Of a stretch of DNA of 64,000 nucleotides, positions 33,725-41,633 are shown piece by piece. This DNA is from CAITJF01 sp032654645. Its GTDB lineage: Bacteria > Pseudomonadota > Gammaproteobacteria > Burkholderiales > Gallionellaceae. The position numbers and the translations under genes are program-made. The DNA is taken from positions 434,001-498,000 of the forward strand of contig JAULAW010000003.1 of assembly GCA_032654645.1 (NCBI GenBank), written 5' to 3'. How positions within the stretch are numbered: the first letter of the stretch is position 1; the number at the start of each line of letters is the position of its first letter. Under the pieces are notes generated by a model, which was not told where the DNA came from, did no database searches, and saw only the letters and a list, made by a program, of their open reading frames with translations.

Positions 33725-34566
33725 TTAAACAGCCGGTCTCCGCTGCCCTGGCATTCTCGCTGGCGCTGCATGCTTTTGTCCTGTTCGGTATCGGCTTCGC
33801 CCTGCCCGACCCGCGCAAGGCCGCAAATTTCCTGCAACCGCTGCAAGTGGTGCTGGTCAACAGCAAATCCAGAACACGCCCCATACAAGCCGACGCGCTG
33901 GCGCAAAACAATCTCGATGGCGGTGGCAATACAAATGAAGATCGTCGCGCAAAAACCCCGCTGCCTACCCTGAACGATGATAAACAATTCACGCCGGAAC
34001 AATCTGCGCAGCGCCAGTATCAACTGGAGCGAGAGAGCAAACGCTTGCTGACCCAGATCAAAAGCTCACACAGCGTGGTGCAGGAACAAAATCTTCGGCA
34101 GCAGCAGGAAACCGAACGATTGAATGGCGAAGACCTGGTGCAACACAGCCTGGAAATTGTCCGTCTGGAAGCCGAGATCCACAAGAATTTGGATACCTAC
34201 CAAAAAATGCCCCGGCGCAAGTTCATCGGCGCGCGCACGCAGGAATTCCGCTTCGCGCAATATGTCGAGGATTGGCGCATCAAGGTGGAGCGCATCGGCA
34301 ACCTGAATTACCCGGAACAGGCGCGCCAGCAAAAGGTTTATGGCAGCCTGCTGCTTACCGTATCCATCCGCGCCGACGGCAGCGTGGAAAGTGTGGAAGT
34401 AAGCCGCTCATCTGGGCAACGTCTTTTGGATGCAGCAGCACAACGCATCGTCAAACTGGCGGCCCCCTTTGCCCCGCTACCGCCAGATATCCGCAAGGAT
34501 ACTGATATCCTCAGCATCACACGCACTTGGACGTTTACCTCGTCGGATAAACTGGAAAGCGAATAA
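33712..34566 (+). CDS. TonB-like energy transducer
   Basis: 284 residues: an N-terminal membrane anchor (about residues 10-30, SAALAFSLALHAFVLFGIGF), a long charged and helical periplasmic spacer (about 80-180, with glutamine-rich coiled-coil character), and a TonB C-terminal domain (about 195-270; RIGNLNYPEQARQQKVYGSL and SIRADGSVESVEV). It would link the proton motive force to outer-membrane receptors. The start is TTG at 33712 with GAGG about 7 bases before it; it overlaps the preceding stop by 13 bp. No exbB/exbD or receptor is adjacent, so partners are elsewhere. Confidence 0.82.
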   Translation: MPTLIKQPVSAALAFSLALHAFVLFGIGFALPDPRKAANFLQPLQVVLVNSKSRTRPIQADALAQNNLDGGGNTNEDRRAKTPLPTLNDDKQFTPEQSAQRQYQLERESKRLLTQIKSSHSVVQEQNLRQQQETERLNGEDLVQHSLEIVRLEAEIHKNLDTYQKMPRRKFIGARTQEFRFAQYVEDWRIKVERIGNLNYPEQARQQKVYGSLLLTVSIRADGSVESVEVSRSSGQRLLDAAAQRIVKLAAPFAPLPPDIRKDTDILSITRTWTFTSSDKLESE

Positions 34567-34567
34567 C

Positions 34568-34708
34568 GGGCACCTCTCAAAGTCCAATTTTCGTCGCCAT
34601 ACTGCGTTGCTCACAAAAAATTACTCCTTACATATCGGATATATGCGGCGTCGCAATTTTTCGCTCACGCCTTGCCTGGCTTAGAAACTTGAATTTTTAG
34701 AGGCACCC
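34568..34708. repeat. Imperfect inverted-repeat element of about 140 bp
   Basis: Left end GGGCACCTCT (34568-34577) and right end AGAGGCACCC (34699-34708) are complementary except at two positions. The arms continue with partial matches (AAAGTCCAATTTT against AAACTTGAATTTTT). It contains no coding frame, which fits a small non-autonomous element. Confidence 0.5.
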
Positions 34709-34943
34709 TGACGTACCTTTCCACCAGAGGGGATGCGATGTGGTGCCACTTCGAGGCGTTCACGTTAGCAACTGTAGTTCTGCTATATAGCATTCCCTCC
34801 GTAACACCCAAAAACATCCAGACCTACTAATCACAAGAAGCTTTAGCTTGTTTGTGCAATCCATTGCTTTTTAAGTATATTTTCGTTCCATTAACTTCCT
34901 GCGCTAACTCCTTGTCCCATAAAGAAAAACAACTTTTATAAGC

Positions 34944-34972
34944 TTGACGGGCTGGTTTTTTTTCAATATAGT
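34944..34972 (+). promoter_or_regulatory. Sigma-70 promoter of the dcw cluster
   Basis: TTGACG (34944-34949) and TATAGT (34967-34972) with a 17-base spacer, both close to consensus. Transcription should start near 34979. The MraZ operator repeats overlap the -10 and the first transcribed bases. Confidence 0.85.
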
Positions 34973-35005
34973 GGGTTCAAGTGGTAAAAAGTGGGTAAAA
35001 GTGGG
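34971..35005 (+). promoter_or_regulatory. MraZ operator: four GTGGG-type repeats at 10-bp spacing
   Basis: GTGGG at 34971, GTGGT at 34981, GTGGG at 34991 and GTGGG at 35001, each separated by 5 bases. MraZ is known to bind such direct repeats and to repress its own promoter. The exact 10-bp period places all boxes on one DNA face. Confidence 0.88.
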
Positions 35006-35015
35006 GGTTAAGGGG

Positions 35016-35462
35016 ATGTTCCAAGGGGCAACACAACTGAATTTGGACAGCAAAGGCAGGCTCGCGATACCAGCACGGCATCGCGATATATTGCTTGCGC
35101 ATTGCGGCGGTCAGTTGGTGATGACCGCCGATACAGATTGTTGCCTGCTACTTTATCCACAACCCGAGTGGCAGCCCATTCGCGAGAAGCTACTCAAGCT
35201 TTCCTCACTTAATTCAAAGCTCCGTGCCTTGCAGCGTCGCCTGATCGGTTATGCCGAAGATGTGCCGATGGACGGTGCTGGACGTGTGCTTATCTCTCCG
35301 ACTTTGCGCAGCTACGCCGTATTGGACAAGCGCGTGATGCTGGTTGGACAGGGCAACAAATTCGAATTGTGGGACGAGGCAAAGTGGCAGGCGCAGCAAG
35401 AAGTTGGCTTGACATTCATGGATGGTGAGCTGCCCCCCGAGTTGGAGGGCTTCTCGTTGTGA
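35016..35462 (+). CDS. mraZ: Transcriptional regulator MraZ
   Basis: 148-residue DNA-binding protein that represses the dcw operon. Two AbrB-like MraZ repeats are visible: FQGATQLNLDSKGRLAIPAR in the first half and DVPMDGAGRVLISPTLR in the second. The ATG at 35016 is used, with AAGGGG directly before it; upstream in-frame codons would extend through the operator and are rejected. It is the first gene of an unbroken run to ftsZ. The four GTGGG boxes upstream fit autoregulation. Confidence 0.95.
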   Translation: MFQGATQLNLDSKGRLAIPARHRDILLAHCGGQLVMTADTDCCLLLYPQPEWQPIREKLLKLSSLNSKLRALQRRLIGYAEDVPMDGAGRVLISPTLRSYAVLDKRVMLVGQGNKFELWDEAKWQAQQEVGLTFMDGELPPELEGFSL

Positions 35463-35471
35463 AAGGCATTT

Positions 35472-36413
35472 ATGAGTGAGGGCTTAGCCCACACCACCGT
35501 CCTACTGCATGAAGCTGTTGAAGCACTGGTCATCAAGCTGGATGGCATTTATGTGGACGCCACTTTCGGGCGCGGCGGGCATAGCCGGTTGATTCTGGAA
35601 AAGCTGGACGCGCATGGCCGATTGATTGCGCTGGACAAAGACCCGGCGGCAGTGGCGGCGGCGCAAGCGATTTCAGACCCGCGTTTCCAGATCGCGCACA
35701 GCGGGTTCGCGCACTTGGCCGAAGTGTTGCGCAAATTATCAGTTAAAAAAGTGGACGGCGTGTTACTCGATTTGGGAATGTCATCACCGCAATTGGACGA
35801 TGAACAGCGCGGGTTCAGTTTCCGTTTTGATGCGCCGCTGGACATGCGCATGGACACCAGCAGCGGGCAAACCGCAGCGCAGTGGCTGGCATCGGTGGAC
35901 GAGGGTTTGCTTGGGGAGGTGATACGTGACTACGGCGAGGAACGGTTTGCTAAACAGATTGCAAGAGCGCTTGTTGCTGCGCGCCAGGAGATTCCCACCA
36001 CCACCACGCGCCAGCTCAGTGAAGTCGTCGCCAAGGCTGTGCGCACGCGTGAGCCCGGGAAAAACCCGGCGACGCGCACCTTTCAGGCTATACGGATTTA
36101 TCTCAACCAGGAACTCGAGGAACTCGCGCAGGTCCTGCCGCAGTGCGTGGATTGCATGAGACCGCATGGGCGCATCGTGATTATCAGTTTTCATTCGCTG
36201 GAAGACCGCATGGCGAAACATTTTTTGCACGACATGGCGCAGGGCGACAAGCTGCCGCACAAGCTGCCGATCCGCGCCGCCGAAGTACCTGTGGGCAAGT
36301 TGCGCCTGGTTGGCAAGGCAGTGCGCGCTTCACCGCAGGAGGTGGCGGCAAACCCGCGAGCGCGCAGCGCGGTAATGCGTGTGGCCGAGCGCGCAGGGGA
36401 TGCGGGTGGCTAG
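35472..36413 (+). CDS. rsmH: 16S rRNA (cytosine(1402)-N4)-methyltransferase
   Basis: Methylates N4 of C1402 in the ribosomal decoding centre using SAM. 313 residues. The SAM-binding region is VDATFGRGGHSRLILE with the acidic loop LIALDKDPAA; the catalytic region includes LLDLGMSSPQLDD and the C-terminal IISFHSLEDRMAKHF motif typical of RsmH. It follows mraZ by 9 bp, and its 3' end overlaps the start of ftsL. Nothing unusual is seen. Confidence 0.96.
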   Translation: MSEGLAHTTVLLHEAVEALVIKLDGIYVDATFGRGGHSRLILEKLDAHGRLIALDKDPAAVAAAQAISDPRFQIAHSGFAHLAEVLRKLSVKKVDGVLLDLGMSSPQLDDEQRGFSFRFDAPLDMRMDTSSGQTAAQWLASVDEGLLGEVIRDYGEERFAKQIARALVAARQEIPTTTTRQLSEVVAKAVRTREPGKNPATRTFQAIRIYLNQELEELAQVLPQCVDCMRPHGRIVIISFHSLEDRMAKHFLHDMAQGDKLPHKLPIRAAEVPVGKLRLVGKAVRASPQEVAANPRARSAVMRVAERAGDAGG

Positions 36414-36828
36414 GCTACCCCTGCTGCTCTTGCTCGTGGCGGTCGCTTGCGCGTTGGGTGTTGTGACTTCACAACATAAGGCGCGCAAATTGTTTACGGA
36501 ACTGCAAAAAGAAAAAGACGAGGCGCAACGGATGGAAGTGGAATGGGGACAGTTGCAACTTGAGCAGAGCACTTGGGCGACGCCAGTGCGCGTAGAGAAG
36601 ATTGCTGCATCCAAATTGCAGATGCAGTTGCCGAAGAGCGGACAAATTCAATTTATACGAGCAGAACAGCCCTCGCCTCAATCCTCTGGTGGAGCTACTA
36701 GCCATTCGACTAAGCCCGCAAGCGGGCAAGTCGCTGGTTATCCCGCCAGCGGGAAAGGAGGCAATCGCGCCTTCTCCTCATGGGAGAAGGGAGAAAAGGG
36801 CATTGACGGGGCAAACCAGCAACCATGA
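36400..36828 (+). CDS. ftsL: Cell division protein FtsL with repeat-derived C-terminal extension
   Basis: Bitopic divisome protein that joins FtsB and FtsQ and recruits FtsW/FtsI. 142 residues from the ATG at 36400: a short N-terminus, one membrane helix (about 6-24, LPLLLLLVAVACALGVVTS) and a periplasmic coiled coil (about 28-85). A normal betaproteobacterial FtsL ends near residue 90. The remaining 50 or so residues (SPQSSGG, SHSTKPASG and so on) are coded by a family A palindrome. They follow the coiled coil, so the functional core is intact. The gene overlaps rsmH at its start and ftsI by 4 bp at its end. Confidence 0.88.
   Translation: MRVARLPLLLLLVAVACALGVVTSQHKARKLFTELQKEKDEAQRMEVEWGQLQLEQSTWATPVRVEKIAASKLQMQLPKSGQIQFIRAEQPSPQSSGGATSHSTKPASGQVAGYPASGKGGNRAFSSWEKGEKGIDGANQQP
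36668..36800. repeat. Family A composite palindrome at the ftsL 3' end
   Basis: Stem-loop 1 spans 36708-36732 (GAC, then CCCGC-AA-GCGGG, then GTC). The CCTCAATCCTCTGGTGG arm lies before it and TCGCTGGTTATCCCGCCAGCGGG after it. It encodes the last third of FtsL. Confidence 0.85.
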
Positions 36829-38555
36829 ATTACGCCAGCAGCATACAGATGACAGGGCTCCAGGAATTGCCACCGTGGCGCTCCCGCCTGCTGTTTGTGC
36901 TATTGCTACTGAGCCTGTGCGGGCTGATGGTGCGAGCGGTGTACCTGCAAGGCATACACAACGATTTCCTGCAACAGAAAGGTGATGCGCGTTATGGCCG
37001 CATCATTGACATCAATGCGCACCGCGGCATGATCACCGACCGCCATGGCGAACCGCTCGCCATCAGCACGCCGGTAGAATCTATCTGGGCCAGCCCGCAG
37101 GATTTGGAGGCGACGCCGCAACAACTGATACGGTTGGCACAAATTCTGGGTATGGGTGTTGAAGAAGTGAAAAGCCGTTTGCTCGATACCTCGCGTGATT
37201 TCGTTTACCTCAAACGCCAACTTCCACCCGAGCAGGCGGAAAAAGTCGTCAGGCTGGGCGTGCCGGGGGTGGCGTTAAGCCGCGAATACCGCCGCTATTA
37301 TCCCGATGCAGAAGTGACGGCTCACCTGCTTGGCTTCACCGATGTGGATGACAATGGACAGGAAGGGATCGAGCTGGCATCGCAGGAGCAGCTTGGCGGC
37401 AAAGCTGGCAGCCAGCGCGTCATCAAGGATAGGCACGGGCATATCGTTGAAGACGTAGCCAGCATACGCGCACCCAAGCCGGGCAGTGACCTTGCTCTGA
37501 GCATAGACAGCAAGATGCAGTATCTGGCTTACCGCGAAATCAGGCTGGCTGTCGAGCAGCATAACGCCAAGGCTGGCTCCATCGTGGTGCTGGATGCGAA
37601 AAGCGGCGAGGTGCTGGCGCTGGCCAATTGGCCGAGCTACAACCCCAACAACCGCGTCAAGCCAAACTTGAAGTTGATGCGCAACCATGCGGTGACCGAC
37701 CTGTTCGAGCCGGGTTCCACGATGAAGCCGTTCACCGTCGCGGCTGCGCTGGAAGCGGGCAAGGTCAGGCCGGAAACTTTAATCAATACCGAAGGCGGCT
37801 TATTTACCGTTGGCGGGCGCAAGATCCATGACACCCACCCAAGATCGGTGCTCACCGTGGCACAGGTGATCCAGCAATCCAGCAATGTGGGTGCTGCCAA
37901 GATAGCGCTGTCGCTGACGCCGGAAACTTTCTGGCGCAGTTTGAGCGATACCGGCTTCGGCGCGCAAACTGGCAGCGCATTTCCCGGCGAGGCGGCGGGC
38001 AAGCTTCGTGATTTCAAGAAATGGCTTCCCATTGAGCAGGCCACCATGTCGTATGGCAACGGCATTTCGGTCAATCTGCTGCAACTGGCGCGGGCTTACA
38101 CCGTATTTGCCAACGATGGGGATCTGAAGCCGGTGACGCTGTTCAAGCAGGATGTGCCGCCTGCAGGCAGGAAGGTTTATTCCCAGGCCACGGCACGTGC
38201 GGTACGCGACATGCTGGAACTGGTGGTAAAACCCGGCGGAACCGCTCCGCTGGCGCAGATCAACGGCTACCGCGTGGCGGGCAAGACCGGCACATCACAC
38301 AAACTGGAAGATGGGCATTACGTCAACCGCTATATCTCTTCGTTTGTCGGGCTGGCTCCCGCGTCCAACCCGCGCCTGATTGTAGCGGTGATGATCAACG
38401 AACCGGGCGGCGAACAATACTATGGCGGGCAGGTTGCAGCTCCGGTGTTCAGCAATGTGATGGGTTCGGCGTTGCGGTTGCTCAACGTACCCAACGACGC
38501 ACCGCTTGGCAATATATTGATGCCGCCTGCTGACATTGTGAAAGAGGAAGTATGA
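36825..38555 (+). CDS. ftsI: Septal peptidoglycan transpeptidase FtsI (PBP3)
   Basis: Cross-links septal peptidoglycan at the division site. 576 residues: a membrane anchor (about 19-40), a PBP dimerisation domain (about 55-220), and the transpeptidase domain. The active-site serine is S298 in EPGSTMKPF, followed by the SSN motif at S352-S353-N354 and KTG at K487-T488-G489. Length and motif spacing are normal. The ATG overlaps the ftsL stop by 4 bp. Penicillin-binding motifs appear intact. Confidence 0.96.
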   Translation: MNYASSIQMTGLQELPPWRSRLLFVLLLLSLCGLMVRAVYLQGIHNDFLQQKGDARYGRIIDINAHRGMITDRHGEPLAISTPVESIWASPQDLEATPQQLIRLAQILGMGVEEVKSRLLDTSRDFVYLKRQLPPEQAEKVVRLGVPGVALSREYRRYYPDAEVTAHLLGFTDVDDNGQEGIELASQEQLGGKAGSQRVIKDRHGHIVEDVASIRAPKPGSDLALSIDSKMQYLAYREIRLAVEQHNAKAGSIVVLDAKSGEVLALANWPSYNPNNRVKPNLKLMRNHAVTDLFEPGSTMKPFTVAAALEAGKVRPETLINTEGGLFTVGGRKIHDTHPRSVLTVAQVIQQSSNVGAAKIALSLTPETFWRSLSDTGFGAQTGSAFPGEAAGKLRDFKKWLPIEQATMSYGNGISVNLLQLARAYTVFANDGDLKPVTLFKQDVPPAGRKVYSQATARAVRDMLELVVKPGGTAPLAQINGYRVAGKTGTSHKLEDGHYVNRYISSFVGLAPASNPRLIVAVMINEPGGEQYYGGQVAAPVFSNVMGSALRLLNVPNDAPLGNILMPPADIVKEEV

Positions 38556-40129
38556 GTCCTTCGGCTAAGAATCAAACAGAGCCAGGAACGGATCCTTCGA
38601 CCATGCTCAAGACAGGCTTCCATCCCGAGCTGCTTGCCTCTCTTGGTGTGACGATCAAGCGCCTGGTGACGGACAGCCGCGCGGTGGCACCGGGCGAAGC
38701 TTTTGTTGCTTATCCCGGAAACCAGGCGGACGGGCGCCGTTTCATCCCGCAGGCCATCGCTAATGGCGCCAACGCGGTAATCTGGGAAGCACAAGGTTTC
38801 AACTGGAATAATTCATGGCAGGCCCCCAATCTGGCGGTCGCAGATTTGCGCCACCATGCGGGGGAAATTGCCGATTACGTTTATGGCAATCCATCCGGAA
38901 AATTGTGGATGGTGGGTGTCACCGGCACCAACGGCAAGACTTCGTGCAGCCACTGGATTGCGCAATCGTTTTGTGCGCTGGGTAAGAAAACCGCGCTGGT
39001 CGGCACATTGGGCAACGGTTTCCAGGGCAATTTACAGCCGACGTTGAACACCACGCCCGACGCCATCTGCCTGCATGGCTTGCTGGCCGGTTACCTCGCC
39101 CAGGGTGCGCAGGCGGTGGCAATGGAAGTGTCCTCCCACGCCCTGGCGCAAGGGCGTGTGAATGGCGTGAAATACGACGTGGCGCTGCTCACCAACCTCA
39201 GCCGCGACCACCTCGATTATCACGGCGACATGCAGCAATACGCTGCGGCCAAGCGCCGTTTATTCGAGTGGCAAGAACTCAAATATGCCGTGCTCAATCT
39301 GGACGACGCATTTGGCGCCGGGTTTGCCGAAGAGTTGTTGAATGCGGAAATTGAAGTGGTGGGCTATGGTTTGAGCGATGCCGCATTGGCTCTGGCAGAA
39401 CGCCTCGGCCTGCGCATGGTGTATGGCGGCGCATTGCATATGGATGCGCAAGGGATCAGCCTGCAAGTGCATTCGAGCTGGGGCGGCGCAGAACTGCATA
39501 GCACGCTGTTGGGGCGGTTCAATGCCGCCAATCTGCTTGGGGTGCTGGCGGTATTGCTGGTGAGCGGAATAACGCTGGACGATGCGTTACGTGAACTGGC
39601 GCAGGCCAAAGCGGTGCCCGGCCGTATGCAGACACTTGGCGGCGGCGACCGCCCCACCGTGGTGGTGGATTATGCGCATACGCCGGATGCCTTGGAGAAA
39701 GTATTGCAGGCCTTGCGCGAAGTGACCGCAGCCAGCAGCGGCAAATTGATTTGTGTGTTCGGATGCGGCGGCGACCGCGACCGGGGCAAGCGCCCGATGA
39801 TGGGCGCCATTGCGGCGAAACTGGCGGATAGCTGCATCGTTACCAGCGACAACCCGCGCAGTGAATCCCCGCGCGACATTATCAGCGCCATCGTGGCTGG
39901 CATGAGCGGGCAGGAATATCAAATCATCGAAGACCGCGCGCAGGCGATTGAACAAGCCGTCGGCAATGCGCGGGCAGTAGACACCGTGCTGGTGGCGGGC
40001 AAGGGGCATGAGCCGTATCAGGAAATCAACGGTGTGAAATATCCGTTCAGCGATGTCGAGGTTGCGCAACGCGCGCTGGCATCGTGGTCCCTCCGACAGG
40101 CTCAGGATAGCCGGAGTGCCAAAACATGA
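38552..40129 (+). CDS. murE: UDP-MurNAc-tripeptide ligase, meso-diaminopimelate-adding
   Basis: Adds meso-DAP to UDP-MurNAc-L-Ala-D-Glu in the cytoplasm. 525 residues: the P-loop is GVTGTNGKT (near residue 130), and DNPR in TSDNPRSES, the meso-DAP-recognition motif, tells it apart from lysine-adding enzymes. The start overlaps ftsI by 4 bp. The last 14 residues or so (SLRQAQDSRSAKT) come from CTCCGACAGGCTCAGGATAGCCGG, a small inverted repeat found at many bacterial gene ends. The native stop was therefore probably displaced. Confidence 0.95.
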   Translation: MSPSAKNQTEPGTDPSTMLKTGFHPELLASLGVTIKRLVTDSRAVAPGEAFVAYPGNQADGRRFIPQAIANGANAVIWEAQGFNWNNSWQAPNLAVADLRHHAGEIADYVYGNPSGKLWMVGVTGTNGKTSCSHWIAQSFCALGKKTALVGTLGNGFQGNLQPTLNTTPDAICLHGLLAGYLAQGAQAVAMEVSSHALAQGRVNGVKYDVALLTNLSRDHLDYHGDMQQYAAAKRRLFEWQELKYAVLNLDDAFGAGFAEELLNAEIEVVGYGLSDAALALAERLGLRMVYGGALHMDAQGISLQVHSSWGGAELHSTLLGRFNAANLLGVLAVLLVSGITLDDALRELAQAKAVPGRMQTLGGGDRPTVVVDYAHTPDALEKVLQALREVTAASSGKLICVFGCGGDRDRGKRPMMGAIAAKLADSCIVTSDNPRSESPRDIISAIVAGMSGQEYQIIEDRAQAIEQAVGNARAVDTVLVAGKGHEPYQEINGVKYPFSDVEVAQRALASWSLRQAQDSRSAKT

Positions 40130-41625
40130 TGTTGTTATCGCAAGCAGCGCGGGCGCTGGGCGGCAGGCTCATTGGATCGGATGTGATGTTCGTTGCCGTA
40201 TCCAGCGACAGCCGCAAGATTGCGGCGGGTGATTTGTTCGTGGCGCTGCAAGGGGAAAATTTTGACGGCAGCGAATTTGTCGCCGGAGCCATGCAGGGCG
40301 GCGCGGTAGCCGCAATGGTCAATGCGGACAGTATCAAGAAGCTCTCCTCAGTCCTTAGTCCTCAAACCTCAATCCTGGCTGTAGAGGATACGCGTCTCGC
40401 ATTGGGGCGTCTGGCATCGCATTGGCGTAAACAGTTCGCCATTCCGCTGGTAGCGGTGACCGGCAGCAACGGCAAGACCACAGTCAAGGAAATGCTGGCG
40501 AGCATCTTGCGCCAGCATACAAAAAATAATTTTCACGATTGCTCCCTCCCCCCCGGGGGGATAAACAATGACTTGGCTGTCGTTGTTGGACAGCCTAGTC
40601 AGATGGCTAGTAGTTCCATCAGGGTTGGGGAGAGGGAGCAAGCGGCGGACACCAACGAGACCGTACTGGCGACGCAAGGCAATCTCAACAACGACATCGG
40701 CATGCCGCTCACATTACTGAAACTGCGCGCGGCACATCGCTATGCGGTAATCGAGATGGGCATGAACCATTCCGGCGAGATTGATTACCTGACGCGCCTT
40801 GCACGGCCGGATGTGGCCATTGTCAACAACGCAGCCAGCGCGCACCTGGCTGGGCTGGGCTCGGTAGAGGCGGTGGCGCGCGCCAAGGGGGAAATTTTTG
40901 CGGGCTTGCCGGAAAACGGTATCGCAGTGATCAACGCCGATGATGACCATGCAACGCTATGGCGCAAACTGGCAGGCGCCCATGCGGTGATCGAATTCGG
41001 CATGGAACGCCATGTGGCAGTCCACGCGCAATGGAAGCCGCAAGGACATGGTGCGCGCATCGAGGTGAGTGCGCCGCAGGGTAGCTTCAGCGCAAATTTG
41101 CAGGTACCGGGGGTGCACAACGTGCGTAACGCGCTAGCCGCCACCGCAGCGGCATCGGCGCTGCACATAGGCTTGTCCGACATTGCGTCGGGGCTGGAAA
41201 AATTTTCTGGTGTAGGCGGGCGCTTGCAGCGTAAGGCAGCATTGCACGGCGCGATGCTGATAGACGACAGCTACAACGCCAACCCTGCCTCGTTGCACGC
41301 CGCACTCAAGGTGCTGGCGCAGGCTGCCGGCAAAAAAATCCTGGTGCTGGGCGACATGGGCGAACTTGGGTCCGCTGCGGCGCGACTGCATGGTGAGATC
41401 GGCGCGGAAGCTCGCCGCATGGGGGTGAACGTGTTGCTGGCGCTGGGGGAATTGACTACCCATACGGTGCATGAATTCGGCGCGGGTGCGCGCCATTTTG
41501 AACGCATCGAGGATTTGCTTGCCACGTTGGACAAGGATATGGGCGCAGGCAGCACGGTGTTGGTGAAGGGCTCGCGCTTCATGCGCATGGAGCGGGTGGT
41601 GCAGCATTGCACCGCGCCGCAATAA
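40126..41625 (+). CDS. murF: UDP-MurNAc-pentapeptide synthetase with two repeat insertions
   Basis: Adds D-Ala-D-Ala to UDP-MurNAc-tripeptide. 499 residues against about 450 in relatives. The P-loop is VTGSNGKTT (near 108). Two in-frame insertions are seen. The first replaces a short loop with KKLSSVLSPQTSI (about 71-84; CTCAGTCCT words, family B). The second is a 99-bp family A palindrome (40541-40639), which adds roughly 45 residues with flanking sequence between SILRQH and VLATQGNLNNDIG. Both lie in loops, not in the ATP or ligand motifs. The gene overlaps murE by 4 bp. Confidence 0.93.
   Translation: MMLLSQAARALGGRLIGSDVMFVAVSSDSRKIAAGDLFVALQGENFDGSEFVAGAMQGGAVAAMVNADSIKKLSSVLSPQTSILAVEDTRLALGRLASHWRKQFAIPLVAVTGSNGKTTVKEMLASILRQHTKNNFHDCSLPPGGINNDLAVVVGQPSQMASSSIRVGEREQAADTNETVLATQGNLNNDIGMPLTLLKLRAAHRYAVIEMGMNHSGEIDYLTRLARPDVAIVNNAASAHLAGLGSVEAVARAKGEIFAGLPENGIAVINADDDHATLWRKLAGAHAVIEFGMERHVAVHAQWKPQGHGARIEVSAPQGSFSANLQVPGVHNVRNALAATAAASALHIGLSDIASGLEKFSGVGGRLQRKAALHGAMLIDDSYNANPASLHAALKVLAQAAGKKILVLGDMGELGSAAARLHGEIGAEARRMGVNVLLALGELTTHTVHEFGAGARHFERIEDLLATLDKDMGAGSTVLVKGSRFMRMERVVQHCTAPQ
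40349..40375. repeat. Family B repeat word inside murF
   Basis: CTCAGTCCTTAGTCCTC followed by AAACCTCAATCC, in frame as SVLSPQTSI. It matches the CTCAGTCCTCAG words at 8621-8645 in the pseudopilin leader. Confidence 0.7.
40541..40639. repeat. Family A composite palindrome inside murF (99 bp)
   Basis: Outer arms GCTCCCTCCCC (40541) and GGGGAGAGGGAGC (40627-40639) pair. Stem-loop 1 is 40570-40600 (GGCTGTC with GACAGCC, closed by GACT and AGTC). Stem-loop 2 is 40602-40620 (GATGG with CCATC). The length is divisible by three. The orientation is opposite to the ftsL copy. Confidence 0.9.
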
Positions 41626-41633
41626 GGGGATAT

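Larger units (their letters stand above)
34567..35015. other. Intergenic region before mraZ
   Basis: A stretch of about 450 bp with no gene. The first 145 bp are an imperfect palindromic repeat (34568-34708). The last 75 bp hold the mraZ promoter and its operators. Between them lies AT-rich sequence without recognised signals. Confidence 0.75.
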
